39,928 bases of DNA from Actinomycetes bacterium (GCA_021798985.1 JAJZBI010000032.1:1-39928), one strand, 5' to 3'; positions 8,602 to 16,722 are shown, counted from the first letter of the stretch. The notes: a model not told the origin generated them from the letters alone. Numbers and translations are program-made.

Positions 8602-8870
8602 TCAGCGCAATCCGAGGACGGCAAGGAGCGCCTCGTCGATCCCCAAAGCTCCTCATGGCAGAGGTGCCCGGCGAGTTCGTCGAGCCGCCGAGCATCCACC
8701 GCACCGATCTGCTCCACGAGCACCCGAGTCTTGAACCCGCGATCTCCGCCTCGGGGCGAAAGGATGTGGCCCGAGCGCTGCGCGACATGGGGGCCACGAC
8801 GACCACCGACCGCGACACCAGGTCGTCGGCTTGCAGGACGACGCCGCAGCGGTCGCCGGGGCGTTCGTGG
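8602..8870 (-). pseudogene. decayed MazF/PemK-like toxin, frameshifted and 5'-truncated
   Basis: On the minus strand, segments matching the toxin that starts at 39705 are spread over two frames. First come GDRCGVVLQADDLVSRS, APMSRSARATSFRPEAEIAG, then, after a one-base frame change near 8730, TRVLVEQIGAVDARRLDELAGH and CHEELW. A second frame change near 8640 restores IDEALLAVLGLR and a TGA at 8604-8602. The first ~17 residues of the intact relative are missing and the fragment stops abruptly near 8870, where an antitoxin remnant begins on the opposite strand. Two frameshifts and lack of a start make it non-functional as a single protein. Confidence 0.75.
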
Positions 8871-8871
8871 T

Positions 8872-9066
8872 TCGACAAGGCGCTCAGCGCCCTCGAGTCC
8901 ACGGGCTTGACGCCGTTGGAGGCCATCCGCGTCGCCCGGCTCACTGAAGTCCGGCGCCGGCGCCAGGAGCTGGCGGCCGAAGTGGCCGCGCTCGAGGCTA
9001 ACGAGCAGGACCGGGAAGAGATGGCAGCGGTCGCCGAGGTGACAGAAGCGCTCCGTGCGGTGACCT
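8872..9066 (+). pseudogene. decayed ribbon-helix-helix antitoxin fragment
   Basis: The translation FDKALSALESTGLTPLEAIR, continuing through EVRRRRQELAAEVAALEANE to TEALRAV, matches residues ~14-77 of the intact antitoxin at 39479-39718 without a frame break. The N-terminal beta-strand that contacts DNA (residues 1-13 of the relative) and any start codon are missing. It sits head to head with the toxin remnant, whereas the intact pair is co-directional. The frame stays open downstream but that extension has no recognisable content. Confidence 0.75.
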
Positions 9067-9324
9067 CTCTCGCTTCTGGTTGCCGACCGAACCCGGGCCT
9101 CGTCGTCGAGGCGACCGAGCTCGCTCGCGCCATGGGTCGCTGGTATCACAAAACGTGGTACAACGAGCTCACCGCCTGCCGGCGAGCTGCGATCTCCGAG
9201 CTCGACTCGATCGGCGATTCGGTCGCGTCGGACGAGCGCCGCCTGGAGCCGCGCGCCAAGGGGCTGCCGTCTCCAGCCGGCGCCGGGCTGGGATCGCCTC
9301 CTGCCGTCTCGCCGAGCGAGCGCG
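9067..9324. other. gene-poor spacer, no gene recognised
   Basis: I see no convincing gene in these 258 bases on either strand. The only structure noted is an imperfect inverted repeat: TGGTATCAC and GTGGTACAA separated by five bases, at roughly 9140-9162, with seven of nine pairs matching. It could be an old operator of the decayed toxin-antitoxin locus or chance. Confidence 0.35.
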
Positions 9325-9597
9325 TCACGGCGTCGTCGGGTACGCCATTCGGCCGGCGTCGAGCGCGACGAGTTCGGATGCCTCCAAGGTACCGAGCGGG
9401 CTCGCGAGGAGGTGGAAGGTGACCGCCGCGCCGGACGCGATCTGGCGCGAGCCGTCGGCGATCGCGACGGCGTGGAACCCGTAGCGCTCACCGCCCTCCT
9501 CGGCGAGCTCGCCGAGGCCGCGATCGGCGTCGAAGGCGACGACGCGACCGCGACGGGGGGCTGCCAGCGGGCCGAGCCCGCGCACCTCGAGGCTCAC
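9325..9597 (-). CDS. divergent cold-shock-domain-like protein, 90 aa
   Basis: Residues ~17-75 follow the cold-shock-domain pattern: GRVVAFDADRGLGEL corresponds to the first strand and RNP1, and YGFHAVAIADG to RNP2, followed by G..V.F.L. RNP1 is degenerate (GLGEL rather than GFGFI) and RNP2 has lost the usual VFVH, so nucleic-acid binding may be altered. The GTG start overlaps the hisG stop codon as GTGA (9594-9597), indicating translational coupling to hisG. Regulatory RNA binding is possible but not shown. Confidence 0.65.
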   Translation of the reverse strand: MSLEVRGLGPLAAPRRGRVVAFDADRGLGELAEEGGERYGFHAVAIADGSRQIASGAAVTFHLLASPLGTLEASELVALDAGRMAYPTTP

Positions 9598-10469
9598 GGG
9601 ATGATCTTGGAGAGCGGCAGCTCCAACACGTCGCTCGCGCCCCGGTCGATCAGCTCGGGGATCAAGACGTTGATCGTCGCCTTGGGCACCACCGTCTCGA
9701 TCGCGTAGCCCCCTTCGCCAAAGAGCTTGCTCACCGTCGGGGCCTTCATCGACGGCAGCACCGAGATCACCGCCTCGAGGTTCTCCTCGGCGACGTTCGC
9801 CTTCACGAGCACCTGGGAGCGGGCGGTCAGTGCCCCCTGCAAGAGCGCCAGCAGCTGGCCCATGGCGTGCGCCTTTCGCGGATCTGCCGCCGCGGTCGGA
9901 TTGGCGATGACCTCCGTGTAGGACCGGAGCACCTGCGCGATCACCCGCAGCCCCGCGGCGCGCAGCGCCCGGCCCGTCTCGGTGATCTCGACCACCGCAT
10001 CGGCGATCTCGGGCACCTTGGCCTCGGTCGCGCCGTAGGAGAGGCGGACGTCGGCCTTGATGTTGTGGGCGAGCAGGAAGCGCTCGGTGAGGCGCGGGTA
10101 CTCCGTCGCCACCCGCGCCCCCTGGGGCAGGTCCTCCACCTTGTGGTACGGCGAGGCACCGTCGACGGCGAGGACGACCTTGATCGGGTCGCTCGTCGCC
10201 TTGGAGTAGGCGAGCTCACCGAGGCTCGTCACTTCGGCGCCCGTCTCTTCGATCCAGTCCCGCCCGGTGATGCCGAGGTCGAACAGGCCGTCGGCGACAT
10301 AGACCGGGATCTCCTGGGGCCGCAGGATCCGCACCTCGGCGACGCGAGGGTCATCGATGCTGGCCCGGTAGTCGACCTCAGAGGATCGGCGCACGGCCAG
10401 GTCGGCGTCGGCGAACAGCTCGAGCGTGGCGCGCTCGAGCGATCCCTTGGGAAGGACGATCCGCAGCAT
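9594..10469 (-). CDS. hisG: ATP phosphoribosyltransferase (long form)
   Basis: HisG catalyses the first step of histidine synthesis, joining ATP and PRPP. The start MLRIVLPKGSLE is typical, followed by VYVADGLFDLGITGRDW, the PRPP-binding region around VEITETGRALRAAGL, and a C-terminal regulatory domain (LLQGALTARSQVLVKANV to the end). The length of 291 residues marks the long, HisZ-independent, histidine-inhibited form. It is not with other his genes here. The next gene overlaps its stop by four bases, and rpe lies 60 bases upstream. Confidence 0.95.
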   Translation of the reverse strand: MLRIVLPKGSLERATLELFADADLAVRRSSEVDYRASIDDPRVAEVRILRPQEIPVYVADGLFDLGITGRDWIEETGAEVTSLGELAYSKATSDPIKVVLAVDGASPYHKVEDLPQGARVATEYPRLTERFLLAHNIKADVRLSYGATEAKVPEIADAVVEITETGRALRAAGLRVIAQVLRSYTEVIANPTAAADPRKAHAMGQLLALLQGALTARSQVLVKANVAEENLEAVISVLPSMKAPTVSKLFGEGGYAIETVVPKATINVLIPELIDRGASDVLELPLSKIIP

Positions 10470-10529
10470 CCCTACAGCGTGCCTGCAACGGCGCCGGGCC
10501 GCCAGCGGCCGGGTGGTCCGGCGCGCGGA

Positions 10530-11219
10530 TCAGTCGGCGCGGACCGAAAAGGCTGCCTGCTCGGCGCGGCGGCGCAGGTCCACCACGGCGTCGAAGGGCC
10601 GCTCGTTCGAGAACACGGCGCTGCCGGCGACAAAGACCCGGGCACCGGCAGCGGCGGTCAGCTCGACCGTGCCCGGCGCGATCCCGCCGTCGACCTCGAT
10701 CGCCACCGCAAGGCCGCGCTCGTCGATCAGACGGCGCGCGGCCGCGATCTTCGGCACGACCTCGTGCATGAACGACTGGCCGCCAAAGCCCGGGAACACG
10801 GTCATCAACAACAGCAGGTCCATGCTCTCGAGGTAGGGCTCGGCCGCCGCGAGCGGCGTGTCGGGGTTGCAGGCGAGCCCCGCCTTCATCCCGAGCGCGT
10901 GGATCTCACGGAGCAGGCGCGGCGTGTCGCCGATCTCGACGTGCACCGTCACCGAGCTCGCCCCGGCATCCGCGAAGGCCTTCAGGAACTCCCCGGGATT
11001 GGTCATCATCAAATGGCAGTCGAAAAAGGCCGGCGAGTGGCGGCGCAAGGACGCCACGACGGGCGGGCCGATCGTCACGTTCGGTACGAAATGGCCGTCC
11101 ATCACGTCGAGGTGCAGCCAGTCGGTCACGCTCGTCACCTCGCCGGCCGCCGCCGCCAGATGGCCGTAGTCGGCGGAAAGCAGCGACGGGGCGATCTTCA
11201 CCACACCGGGCTCGAGCAT
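10530..11219 (-). CDS. rpe: ribulose-phosphate 3-epimerase
   Basis: Rpe interconverts ribulose-5-phosphate and xylulose-5-phosphate in the pentose phosphate pathway. Family motifs are clear: KIAPSLLSADYG at the N-terminus, WLHLDVMDGHFVPNVTIGP, CHLMM, TVFPGFGGQSF and EVDGGI near the C-terminus, covering the metal-binding His/Asp residues. The ATG at 11219-11217 gives 229 residues, the usual length, although the frame stays open further upstream. Its ribose-5-phosphate-related pathway could feed PRPP to the adjacent hisG, but this is positional inference. Confidence 0.95.
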   Translation of the reverse strand: MLEPGVVKIAPSLLSADYGHLAAAAGEVTSVTDWLHLDVMDGHFVPNVTIGPPVVASLRRHSPAFFDCHLMMTNPGEFLKAFADAGASSVTVHVEIGDTPRLLREIHALGMKAGLACNPDTPLAAAEPYLESMDLLLLMTVFPGFGGQSFMHEVVPKIAAARRLIDERGLAVAIEVDGGIAPGTVELTAAAGARVFVAGSAVFSNERPFDAVVDLRRRAEQAAFSVRAD

Positions 11220-11326
11220 CGCCTCGAACCCTAACGCGGGCGCCTCTGGCGACTGGCGGAGACGCCCCGCCGGAGCGCCAGCGCCGATCGAGGGGTCTTC
11301 TCCCCAGCGACGTCTGGGGCCCGGGC

Positions 11327-11508
11327 CTATGGGGCGCGGGAGCGACCCGTGCGCCGGCGGGCACGATGGCCGGCGTCCGAGGGCACGTAGCTCACCGGCT
11401 CGCTGCCATGGCGCTTCAGGCACCGGTCCTCGCTCATGGTGCTCGTCATCAAGGGGATCACGGCGAGGAGCACCACGAAGACGAACACCAGATGAGGTAG
11501 GCCAGCAT
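11327..11508 (-). pseudogene. small one-span membrane protein gene, apparently frameshifted
   Basis: An ATG at 11508-11506 with GAGGTGA five bases upstream opens MLAYLIW, but the frame stops after 16 codons. A one-base shift at about 11488 joins a second frame, VFVFVVLLAVIPLMTSTMSE, that continues to a TAG at 11327. Together they would make a ~60-residue protein with one hydrophobic N-terminal span and a basic tail. Alternatively the gene starts at GTG 11488 and gives 53 residues. A real one-base deletion, a sequencing error or a wrong start are all possible. It fills the otherwise empty 430 bases between rpe and the permease. Confidence 0.35.
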
Positions 11509-11651
11509 GGTTTCACCTCGCCGAGCGGGGTCGTGTCGGTGCGGGCGTCCCGCCCCAGCACTCGGCTCGTCCACCCCATTCCCTAAACGGCCGGCACGCA
11601 ATCGCTGCGCCGCCACGAAGCGGCAGCGCGCCAGCATTATGGTCAGGCACG

Positions 11652-12491
11652 ATGGCCGGCTCGCTCGAGGCGTCGCTTCCCGAACGGGCGCACCCGCGAG
11701 GGCGCAGCGGGGCGCTCGTGCGCGCCGAGGTCATCAAGCTCGCGAGCCTGTCCTCGGCGCGCCGCGTGCTCGTCGGCGCGGCGCTGGCGGGGATCGCGGT
11801 GTCGGCCGGGCTGTGCGCGAGCCACCGGGGCGGGGGCGGGGTGTTCGACCCGACGGTGCTGAGCCTCCTCGGCCTGCTCGTCGCGCAGGTGACGGTCGGC
11901 GCCGTCGGCGCCGTCGCCTTCTCGGGCGACGACGAGCAGGGCACCTTGGCGCTCAGCCTGGCGGCGTCGGGAGGGCGCCGCATCGCCGTCTTTTGCGCCA
12001 AGGCGGCGGCGGTCGCCACGCTCGCCTTGGCAATCGGCGAGCTGGCGGCCTTCTCGGCGTTCGCGATCGGCCAGCGCACGCTCCCCGCGTCGCTGCGTGC
12101 CAGTCTGGGCGAGCCCGGGGTGCTGCGGGCCGTGGTCTTCGGCGGCGCCTCGGTCGCCCTCGTCGCGCTGATCGGGCTCGGCCTGGCGAGCGCGCTGCGC
12201 CACGGTGCCGCCGCCATCGCCTGCCTGGCGGCGCTGTTGTTCGCCGCCCCGGCGCTCATGGCGGCGCTCCCGCTGGCGATCGAGAACGTCCTCGATCGCT
12301 TCGTGGTCGCCAACCTCTTCGCCGTGCTCGTCAACGTCGGCCACGGCCGCCTCGTCAGCTTTGCCCTCTCGGGCACCGGGGTTCCCCGCGCCACGCTGTT
12401 CGACGCGCCCGAGGCGCTCGGGGTCCTCGCCGGCTACGCCGCCGTCACGCTCTTGGTCGGCGCGGCGCGTTTTTGGCGTGAGGGCGCCTGA
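11652..12491 (+). CDS. ABC-2-type multi-span membrane protein (permease-like)
   Basis: The 279 residues include about six hydrophobic spans. The layout, with a cytoplasmic RAEVIKLASLSSARRVLVG start and then FSGDDEQGTLALSLAASGGRR between spans two and three, resembles ABC-2 family permease subunits. No ATP-binding partner is adjacent, so the substrate is unknown and the call is by topology rather than a strong motif. There is no ribosome-binding site; TATGGT at 11638-11643 ends eight bases before the ATG, so a leaderless mRNA is likely. It converges with the thioredoxin gene and shares a terminator-like palindrome with it. Confidence 0.6.
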   Translation: MAGSLEASLPERAHPRGRSGALVRAEVIKLASLSSARRVLVGAALAGIAVSAGLCASHRGGGGVFDPTVLSLLGLLVAQVTVGAVGAVAFSGDDEQGTLALSLAASGGRRIAVFCAKAAAVATLALAIGELAAFSAFAIGQRTLPASLRASLGEPGVLRAVVFGGASVALVALIGLGLASALRHGAAAIACLAALLFAAPALMAALPLAIENVLDRFVVANLFAVLVNVGHGRLVSFALSGTGVPRATLFDAPEALGVLAGYAAVTLLVGAARFWREGA

Positions 12492-12512
12492 GCGAGCTCA
12501 GGCGCCCTCACG
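12477..12512. terminator. 16-bp perfect palindrome covering two convergent stop codons
   Basis: The 16 bases 12477-12492 are exactly complementary to 12497-12512 around a four-base loop (CGAG). The structure contains the stop codon of the permease (12489-12491) and that of the thioredoxin gene (12500-12498), and both proteins therefore end in the same residues, REGA. It can fold in both transcripts. There is no downstream T-run, so a bidirectional terminator or 3'-end stabiliser is inferred. Confidence 0.65.
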
Positions 12513-13121
12513 GGAAAGGCGGGCCACCCAGCGGCGCAGCGTCGGTGGGCTGATCGGACCCTCGACGACGTGGACGACCTTGCCCTTGGCCGAGAGGAAG
12601 ACGGTGTCGGGTAGTCCCGGGAGGCCCAACTGGTCGGCGACCGCCTCCTGTTGGTCCGAGACGGCGACGAAGGGCAGCTTCACCTTGCGGGCAAAGGCGA
12701 GACCGCTCGCGGTGGGGTCGTTGCCGTCGATGCCGATGAAGGCGACCGGGGTGTGCGCGGCCTCGAGGCCGCGCACCACCTTGGAGAGCACCGGCATCTC
12801 CTTTTGACAAGGGCCGCACCACGAGGCGAAGAAGACGAGCACCACGGGCCGGTGGCGATAGGCCGCCGAGGGATAGGCGAGCGTGCGCGTCTGGCCGAGC
12901 TCGGAGAGACGGAACGTCGGCGGAGCCGGCAGCGGCGCGGCGGTGTTGGTTGGGGCCGAGCCGCCGGTGGCGGCGAACAGCACGCCGGCGGCGATGAGCA
13001 CCACGAGCGCGCCGATCGACCAGCGCATCCGCCGGCGGTAGCGGCGGCGCGCCGCCTCGATGCCCGCGGCCTCGGCATCGGCCGGCGCCGGTGCGCTCTC
13101 GATTGCCTTCATCACCACCAC
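12498..13121 (-). CDS. membrane-anchored thioredoxin-like protein (TlpA/ResA type)
   Basis: This is a thiol-disulfide oxidoreductase facing the outside of the membrane. A basic cytoplasmic start leads to one membrane anchor (residues ~34-52), followed by a Pro/Ala linker and a thioredoxin fold with the active site WCGPC (cysteines near 102 and 105) and the cis-proline region GLPGLPDTVF. The start is one of GTG GTG GTG ATG at 13121-13110. It lies 13 bases downstream of ctaB, within a cytochrome oxidase region, which suggests a role in reducing cysteines of the CuA site or a cytochrome. This role is inferred from context. Confidence 0.88.
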   Translation of the reverse strand: MVVMKAIESAPAPADAEAAGIEAARRRYRRRMRWSIGALVVLIAAGVLFAATGGSAPTNTAAPLPAPPTFRLSELGQTRTLAYPSAAYRHRPVVLVFFASWCGPCQKEMPVLSKVVRGLEAAHTPVAFIGIDGNDPTASGLAFARKVKLPFVAVSDQQEAVADQLGLPGLPDTVFLSAKGKVVHVVEGPISPPTLRRWVARLSREGA

Positions 13122-13134
13122 CGCCGGGCCACCC

Positions 13135-14055
13135 TCAGGGGTGGCGCACCACCACGTCGACCGCCATCACCAAGAACAGCAGGCTGAGGTAGCTGATCGA
13201 GTACTTGAACATGCGCAGCGCCGTCACCGCATCGAGGCGCTTCAGCAACCGCACCGAGTAGGCGAGGAACGAGGCGCCGAGGACGATGGCGACGGCGAAG
13301 TAAAGGGCCCCCATGTGGCCGACGAAGCCGAAGAGCACCGTGAGGCCCACGAGCAGCGCCGTGTAGAGCAGGATCTGCCGCGCCGTCTTGGCGAAGGTGG
13401 CGACGACGGGGAGCATCGGGACCTCGGCGGCCTCGTAGTCGTCGCGATAGCGGATGGCGAGCGCCCAAAAGTGCGGCGGCGTCCAGACGAAGATGATCGC
13501 GAAGAGCACGACTGGTGCCCAGCTCAGCGTGCCGGTGACCGCTGCCCAGCCCACCAACACGGGCACTGCGCCCGCTGCCCCGCCGATCACGATGTTGCTC
13601 GACGAGCTGCGCTTCAGCCACATCGTGTAGACGAAGACGTAGAAGGCCGTGGCGGCGACCGCCAGGCAGGCCGACAGCAAGTTGACCGTCAGCCAGAGCT
13701 CGACGAAGGCGACGATCTCGATGGCGATGGCGAAGGTGAGCGCGGCGCGGGCGGTGACCTCGCCGGTGACGAGCGGACGGTTGCGCGTGCGGCGCATCAC
13801 CTTGTCGATGTCGCGGTCGATGACCATGTTCGTCGCGTTGGCGCCGCCGGCCGCCAGGGTGCCGCCGACCAAGGTGGCGAGCATCAAGGTGACCGAGGGC
13901 ACGCCGCGGCGGGCCACGAACATCGTCGGCAGCGTTGTGATCAGCAACAGCTCGATGATCCGCGGCTTGGTGAGCGCCACGTAGCTGCGAACCTTGGCGA
14001 GGCGCAGCGTCGCCGCGCTCGGCGCGCGCGTCGTCTCGATGGAGCGAGTTGCCAT
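13135..14055 (-). CDS. ctaB: protoheme IX farnesyltransferase (heme O synthase)
   Basis: CtaB adds a farnesyl group to heme B to make heme O, precursor of the heme A of aa3 oxidases. It is an UbiA-type prenyltransferase with about nine spans. The first Asp-rich motif is NMVIDRDIDKVM, with RTRNRP after it, and the second is RYRDDYE. The start SYVALTKPRIIELLLITT and the segment IFVWTPPHFWALAI are family signatures. The length of 306 residues is typical. No heme A synthase (ctaA) is present in the window. Confidence 0.95.
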   Translation of the reverse strand: MATRSIETTRAPSAATLRLAKVRSYVALTKPRIIELLLITTLPTMFVARRGVPSVTLMLATLVGGTLAAGGANATNMVIDRDIDKVMRRTRNRPLVTGEVTARAALTFAIAIEIVAFVELWLTVNLLSACLAVAATAFYVFVYTMWLKRSSSSNIVIGGAAGAVPVLVGWAAVTGTLSWAPVVLFAIIFVWTPPHFWALAIRYRDDYEAAEVPMLPVVATFAKTARQILLYTALLVGLTVLFGFVGHMGALYFAVAIVLGASFLAYSVRLLKRLDAVTALRMFKYSISYLSLLFLVMAVDVVVRHP

Positions 14056-14147
14056 TAGCGCCAGCCTAGGGTCGCAGGGAAGACAGGGACAATCACCCCG
14101 CCCGGCAGGGCAAAGCTGCCGAGAGGGGCGGTGGTAGCCTCGGCGCG

Positions 14148-15023
14148 ATGACCCCGCCGAGCGATGCTGGCGAGTCCGGCGCGGTGACCGCCGAGCGGCC
14201 CGTAGCGCCGCCGGAGCCCTCCGTCGACCGCAAAGCCGCCTTCGCGGCAGGCCCGCCTGGCGTCAGCCGCAAGGCGATCGGCATCGGGCTCGCCATCATG
14301 GCGGCGGTCGCGATCTCGGGCACCTTGCTCGAACACGTGATGTCCTCGGGCGGCCCTGCCCCAAATGCCACCGCCCGAGCCACGGGCCGCGCCATCCAGG
14401 TGCTGCACGTGCCGGCCAAGCACCTCCCCGGCGGGGCCAGCGTCGTCAACTTCCTCGGCGTCGAGGCCCTCGCCCGCCACAGCGCCCCGCCGTTGCGGCT
14501 CCCCTCGAACCGCGGCGGCGAGCTCTCGCTCGCCTCCCTGCGCGGCAAGGCCGTGGCGCTCAGCTTCCTCGACGCTCCCTGCAATGACGCCTGCCCGGTG
14601 ATCGGCGCCGAGCTCGCGGCGGCCGACCAGCGCCTCGGCGCGGCGGCGGCAAGCGTCGAGTTCGTGATCGTCAACGCCGACCCCGACGCCACCGCCTGGC
14701 AGGCCGCACCGCCGGCGCTCTCGCGCACCGGCCTGCAGGGCCTGGCGAACGTGGCGTTCCTCACCGGCCCGATCGGCCGCCTCAACCCGATCTGGAAGCG
14801 CTACGGCGTGGGCATCCAGGTCAGCAGCACCGGCCAGGTCGCCCACAGCAACCTCATCTACTTCATCGACCCCAAGGGACGGCTCGCCTACCGCGCCACG
14901 CCCTACGCGAACGAGGCCCGCAACGGCACCTACCACCTCGCCCCTGCACTCGAGCAGCGCTGGGCTGGGGGGATCGCCACCTACCTCGACTCGCTGGTGC
15001 CGGCCGCTTCGTCGCACCGCTAG
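14148..15023 (+). CDS. SCO1/SenC-like copper chaperone
   Basis: SCO proteins deliver copper to, or reduce, the CuA centre of cytochrome oxidase subunit II. A disordered ~40-residue start is followed by one membrane anchor (about 42-60) and an external thioredoxin-like domain. The copper-binding CxxxC is CNDACP (cysteines 145 and 149), and the histidine expected near the C-terminus is supplied by AHSNLIYFIDPKGRL. It is divergent from ctaB. Its last three bases overlap the convergent gene at 15020 through a shared CTAG. The N-terminus is longer than usual, and no clear ribosome-binding site precedes the ATG. Confidence 0.85.
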   Translation: MTPPSDAGESGAVTAERPVAPPEPSVDRKAAFAAGPPGVSRKAIGIGLAIMAAVAISGTLLEHVMSSGGPAPNATARATGRAIQVLHVPAKHLPGGASVVNFLGVEALARHSAPPLRLPSNRGGELSLASLRGKAVALSFLDAPCNDACPVIGAELAAADQRLGAAAASVEFVIVNADPDATAWQAAPPALSRTGLQGLANVAFLTGPIGRLNPIWKRYGVGIQVSSTGQVAHSNLIYFIDPKGRLAYRATPYANEARNGTYHLAPALEQRWAGGIATYLDSLVPAASSHR

Positions 15024-15706
15024 CTCCGCTCGGGCAGGACAGGGAGCTTCGGATACCCAAGGTGCGCGCGCAGCAGCCGGTTCGCTGCGTCGACCTCGGC
15101 GTGCAGCTTTGCCCGGTCCTCGGCGGCAAAGCGCTCGGCCTTGTCCAAGGTGGCGAGCGCCTTGGCCTTGGCCGCCGGCGAGGGGTGCTCGACCAAGGTC
15201 TCAATGGCGATGATCGCGGCGAGCGCATCCGAGGTCGTCCAGGTCGTCACGGTCGAGACCGCCTGGGACATCTCACGCCCGGGCGCCGAGCCCGGCGTCT
15301 CGATGCCAGAGAGGTTGAAGATGTCGTTGTTGGTGAATGAGCACGCCGCCTGGTCGTCGCGCAACAGCCCGGGGATCCGCATGCGGTTCGAAGGCGCCAG
15401 GCTCGGCGACTGGGCGTCGTTGTAGAGCCGGAACGCCTCGCCGACCGAGAACGTGCACGAGCCGGCATCGGTGTTGATCGCCTCGACGACCGAACGCTCC
15501 TGGGCGATCGCGGCAGCCCGCGAGGTGTGCTGGGGCAGGTCGGTCACAACCGTCACCGCGAGGATGGCCGCGACCACCAGCGCGAGCAGCGGTCCCCGCC
15601 GGCGGTACCAGACCCGGGGCCGGCCGACGGGCCGGTTCGGGTCCAGGCCGAAGCCGACCGCCGCGCCGATGCGCTGGGGACGATCCGTCACGCTCTGCTC
15701 ACTCAT
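15020..15706 (-). CDS. hypothetical membrane-anchored protein in the oxidase locus
   Basis: I do not recognise a family. The 228 residues comprise a ~37-residue cytoplasmic start, one membrane span (about 39-55, LLALVVAAILAVTVVT), and an external helical domain with only two cysteines (in GSCTF and AACSF), perhaps a disulfide. Its start overlaps the end of the upstream ctaG-like gene by eight bases (ATGAGTGA), so it is translationally coupled to it. The position suggests an accessory or assembly role for the oxidase, without direct evidence. Confidence 0.7.
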   Translation of the reverse strand: MSEQSVTDRPQRIGAAVGFGLDPNRPVGRPRVWYRRRGPLLALVVAAILAVTVVTDLPQHTSRAAAIAQERSVVEAINTDAGSCTFSVGEAFRLYNDAQSPSLAPSNRMRIPGLLRDDQAACSFTNNDIFNLSGIETPGSAPGREMSQAVSTVTTWTTSDALAAIIAIETLVEHPSPAAKAKALATLDKAERFAAEDRAKLHAEVDAANRLLRAHLGYPKLPVLPERS

Positions 15707-16469
15707 TGCCCGTCGCCCATGGTCTCGTCCCACCCATCTTGTTGCCAAACTCCCGATTCGGTGGCCCGAAGGCCCGCCGCCGCTCCTCGCGGACGAGCCG
15801 CCGGAGCTCGGCGTCGGGTCGATCGCTGTCATCGAGCCACATGCGCAGCGTCACGAAGATCACCGGCAAGAAGACCGCTGCCGCCACCAAGAACACGACC
15901 CCGCTCATGATCTGCTGGTCGGTCACCACCACGCCCGGATCGACGTGTGAGCCGCTGTAGACCGGATACCAGCTCGTCGAGAAGGCCGCGAGATACGACA
16001 CGATCCAACTTGCCCACATCGTGAGCGCCGCCACGAGCGCCCGCGCCGGCGACGGGGAAAGGCGCGGCGTGAGCGGCGGACTGTCGATCAGCTCGAGCCA
16101 CAGGCCGATCCCCGCCGGCACGAGCGTGAGCACCTCGGCGATCACGAGCAGCCGGTGATCGACGAGCGCATCCACCGCCACGGGCAGGCGCCAGCCGATC
16201 GTCACCAAAAGCTCGATGCCGAGGTATCTCGCCGCTCGAGAGAAGGTGGCATGCCGTCGACGGCGCTCGCCGAGGCGCTCGGCAAACCGCCGACCCCCTG
16301 CCGTCCACCGCAGCGGCCCGGCCGCCACCACGGCCGGCGGCACGAGGAGCGCGAGCACGACGAACTGGATGACCTCGAGGTAGCCGTGCCGCCCCATCCC
16401 GGTGATCACGGGGGGACACAGCACGACCACGAAGGCGACCCCGCCTCCGATCCCCGCCAGGCGCCGCAT
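15699..16469 (-). CDS. CtaG-like cytochrome oxidase assembly protein (copy 1, divergent)
   Basis: This is a multi-span protein resembling the caa3-type CtaG family, which helps insert copper into cytochrome oxidase. About seven spans are visible. The C-terminal segment DQQIMSGVVFLVAAAVFLPV with the following RMWLDDSD parallels DQQ..., RVF..VIDESD in the second CtaG-like protein at 21276. Copy 1 is shorter (256 residues). The histidine-rich HMIEHLLL segment present in copy 2 is replaced here by GYLEVIQFVVLALL, so copper binding may be lost. ATG at 16469 is chosen; a TTG lies two codons upstream. Confidence 0.65.
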   Translation of the reverse strand: MRRLAGIGGGVAFVVVLCPPVITGMGRHGYLEVIQFVVLALLVPPAVVAAGPLRWTAGGRRFAERLGERRRRHATFSRAARYLGIELLVTIGWRLPVAVDALVDHRLLVIAEVLTLVPAGIGLWLELIDSPPLTPRLSPSPARALVAALTMWASWIVSYLAAFSTSWYPVYSGSHVDPGVVVTDQQIMSGVVFLVAAAVFLPVIFVTLRMWLDDSDRPDAELRRLVREERRRAFGPPNREFGNKMGGTRPWATGNE

Positions 16470-16495
16470 TGCCAACGCCCCGGCTGGGCGAACTG

Positions 16496-16612
16496 CTAGC
16501 GGCTCGGGTGCCGTTGGAAGAACGCCCAGAAGCACACCGCCACGAGCGTCCCGATCGGGATCGCGAACGTGAGCACCTGAGCTCCGAGCATCGTGCTCGC
16601 CGCAACCATCAT
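16496..16612 (-). CDS. 38-residue single-span membrane protein
   Basis: This short gene has an excellent ribosome-binding site: AGGAGG six bases before tandem ATG codons at 16612-16607. The peptide has a short polar start, one hydrophobic span with FAIPIGTLVAVCFWAFF, and the tail QRHPSR, then TAG. It lies between ctaE and the ctaG-like gene on the same strand, 26 bases upstream of the latter. Small one-span subunits such as CcoQ or subunit IV types are common in terminal oxidases, and an equivalent role is likely. It has no recognisable sequence family that I can name. Confidence 0.7.
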   Translation of the reverse strand: MMVAASTMLGAQVLTFAIPIGTLVAVCFWAFFQRHPSR

Positions 16613-16722
16613 CCCCGTCCTCCTGGCCGACGAGCTCCGCCGACGACGGATCTCTTCCCTGCCCACGCCACACTACCGCTACCGCCTTTAACCACTGCCT
16701 GTCGCACCCGCGAACCCTCAGC

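Noticed and set aside
9067-9324. Continuation of the antitoxin frame as a longer protein
   Set aside because: The open frame continues, but its content has no similarity to the antitoxin family, and the true relative stops right after the matching region.
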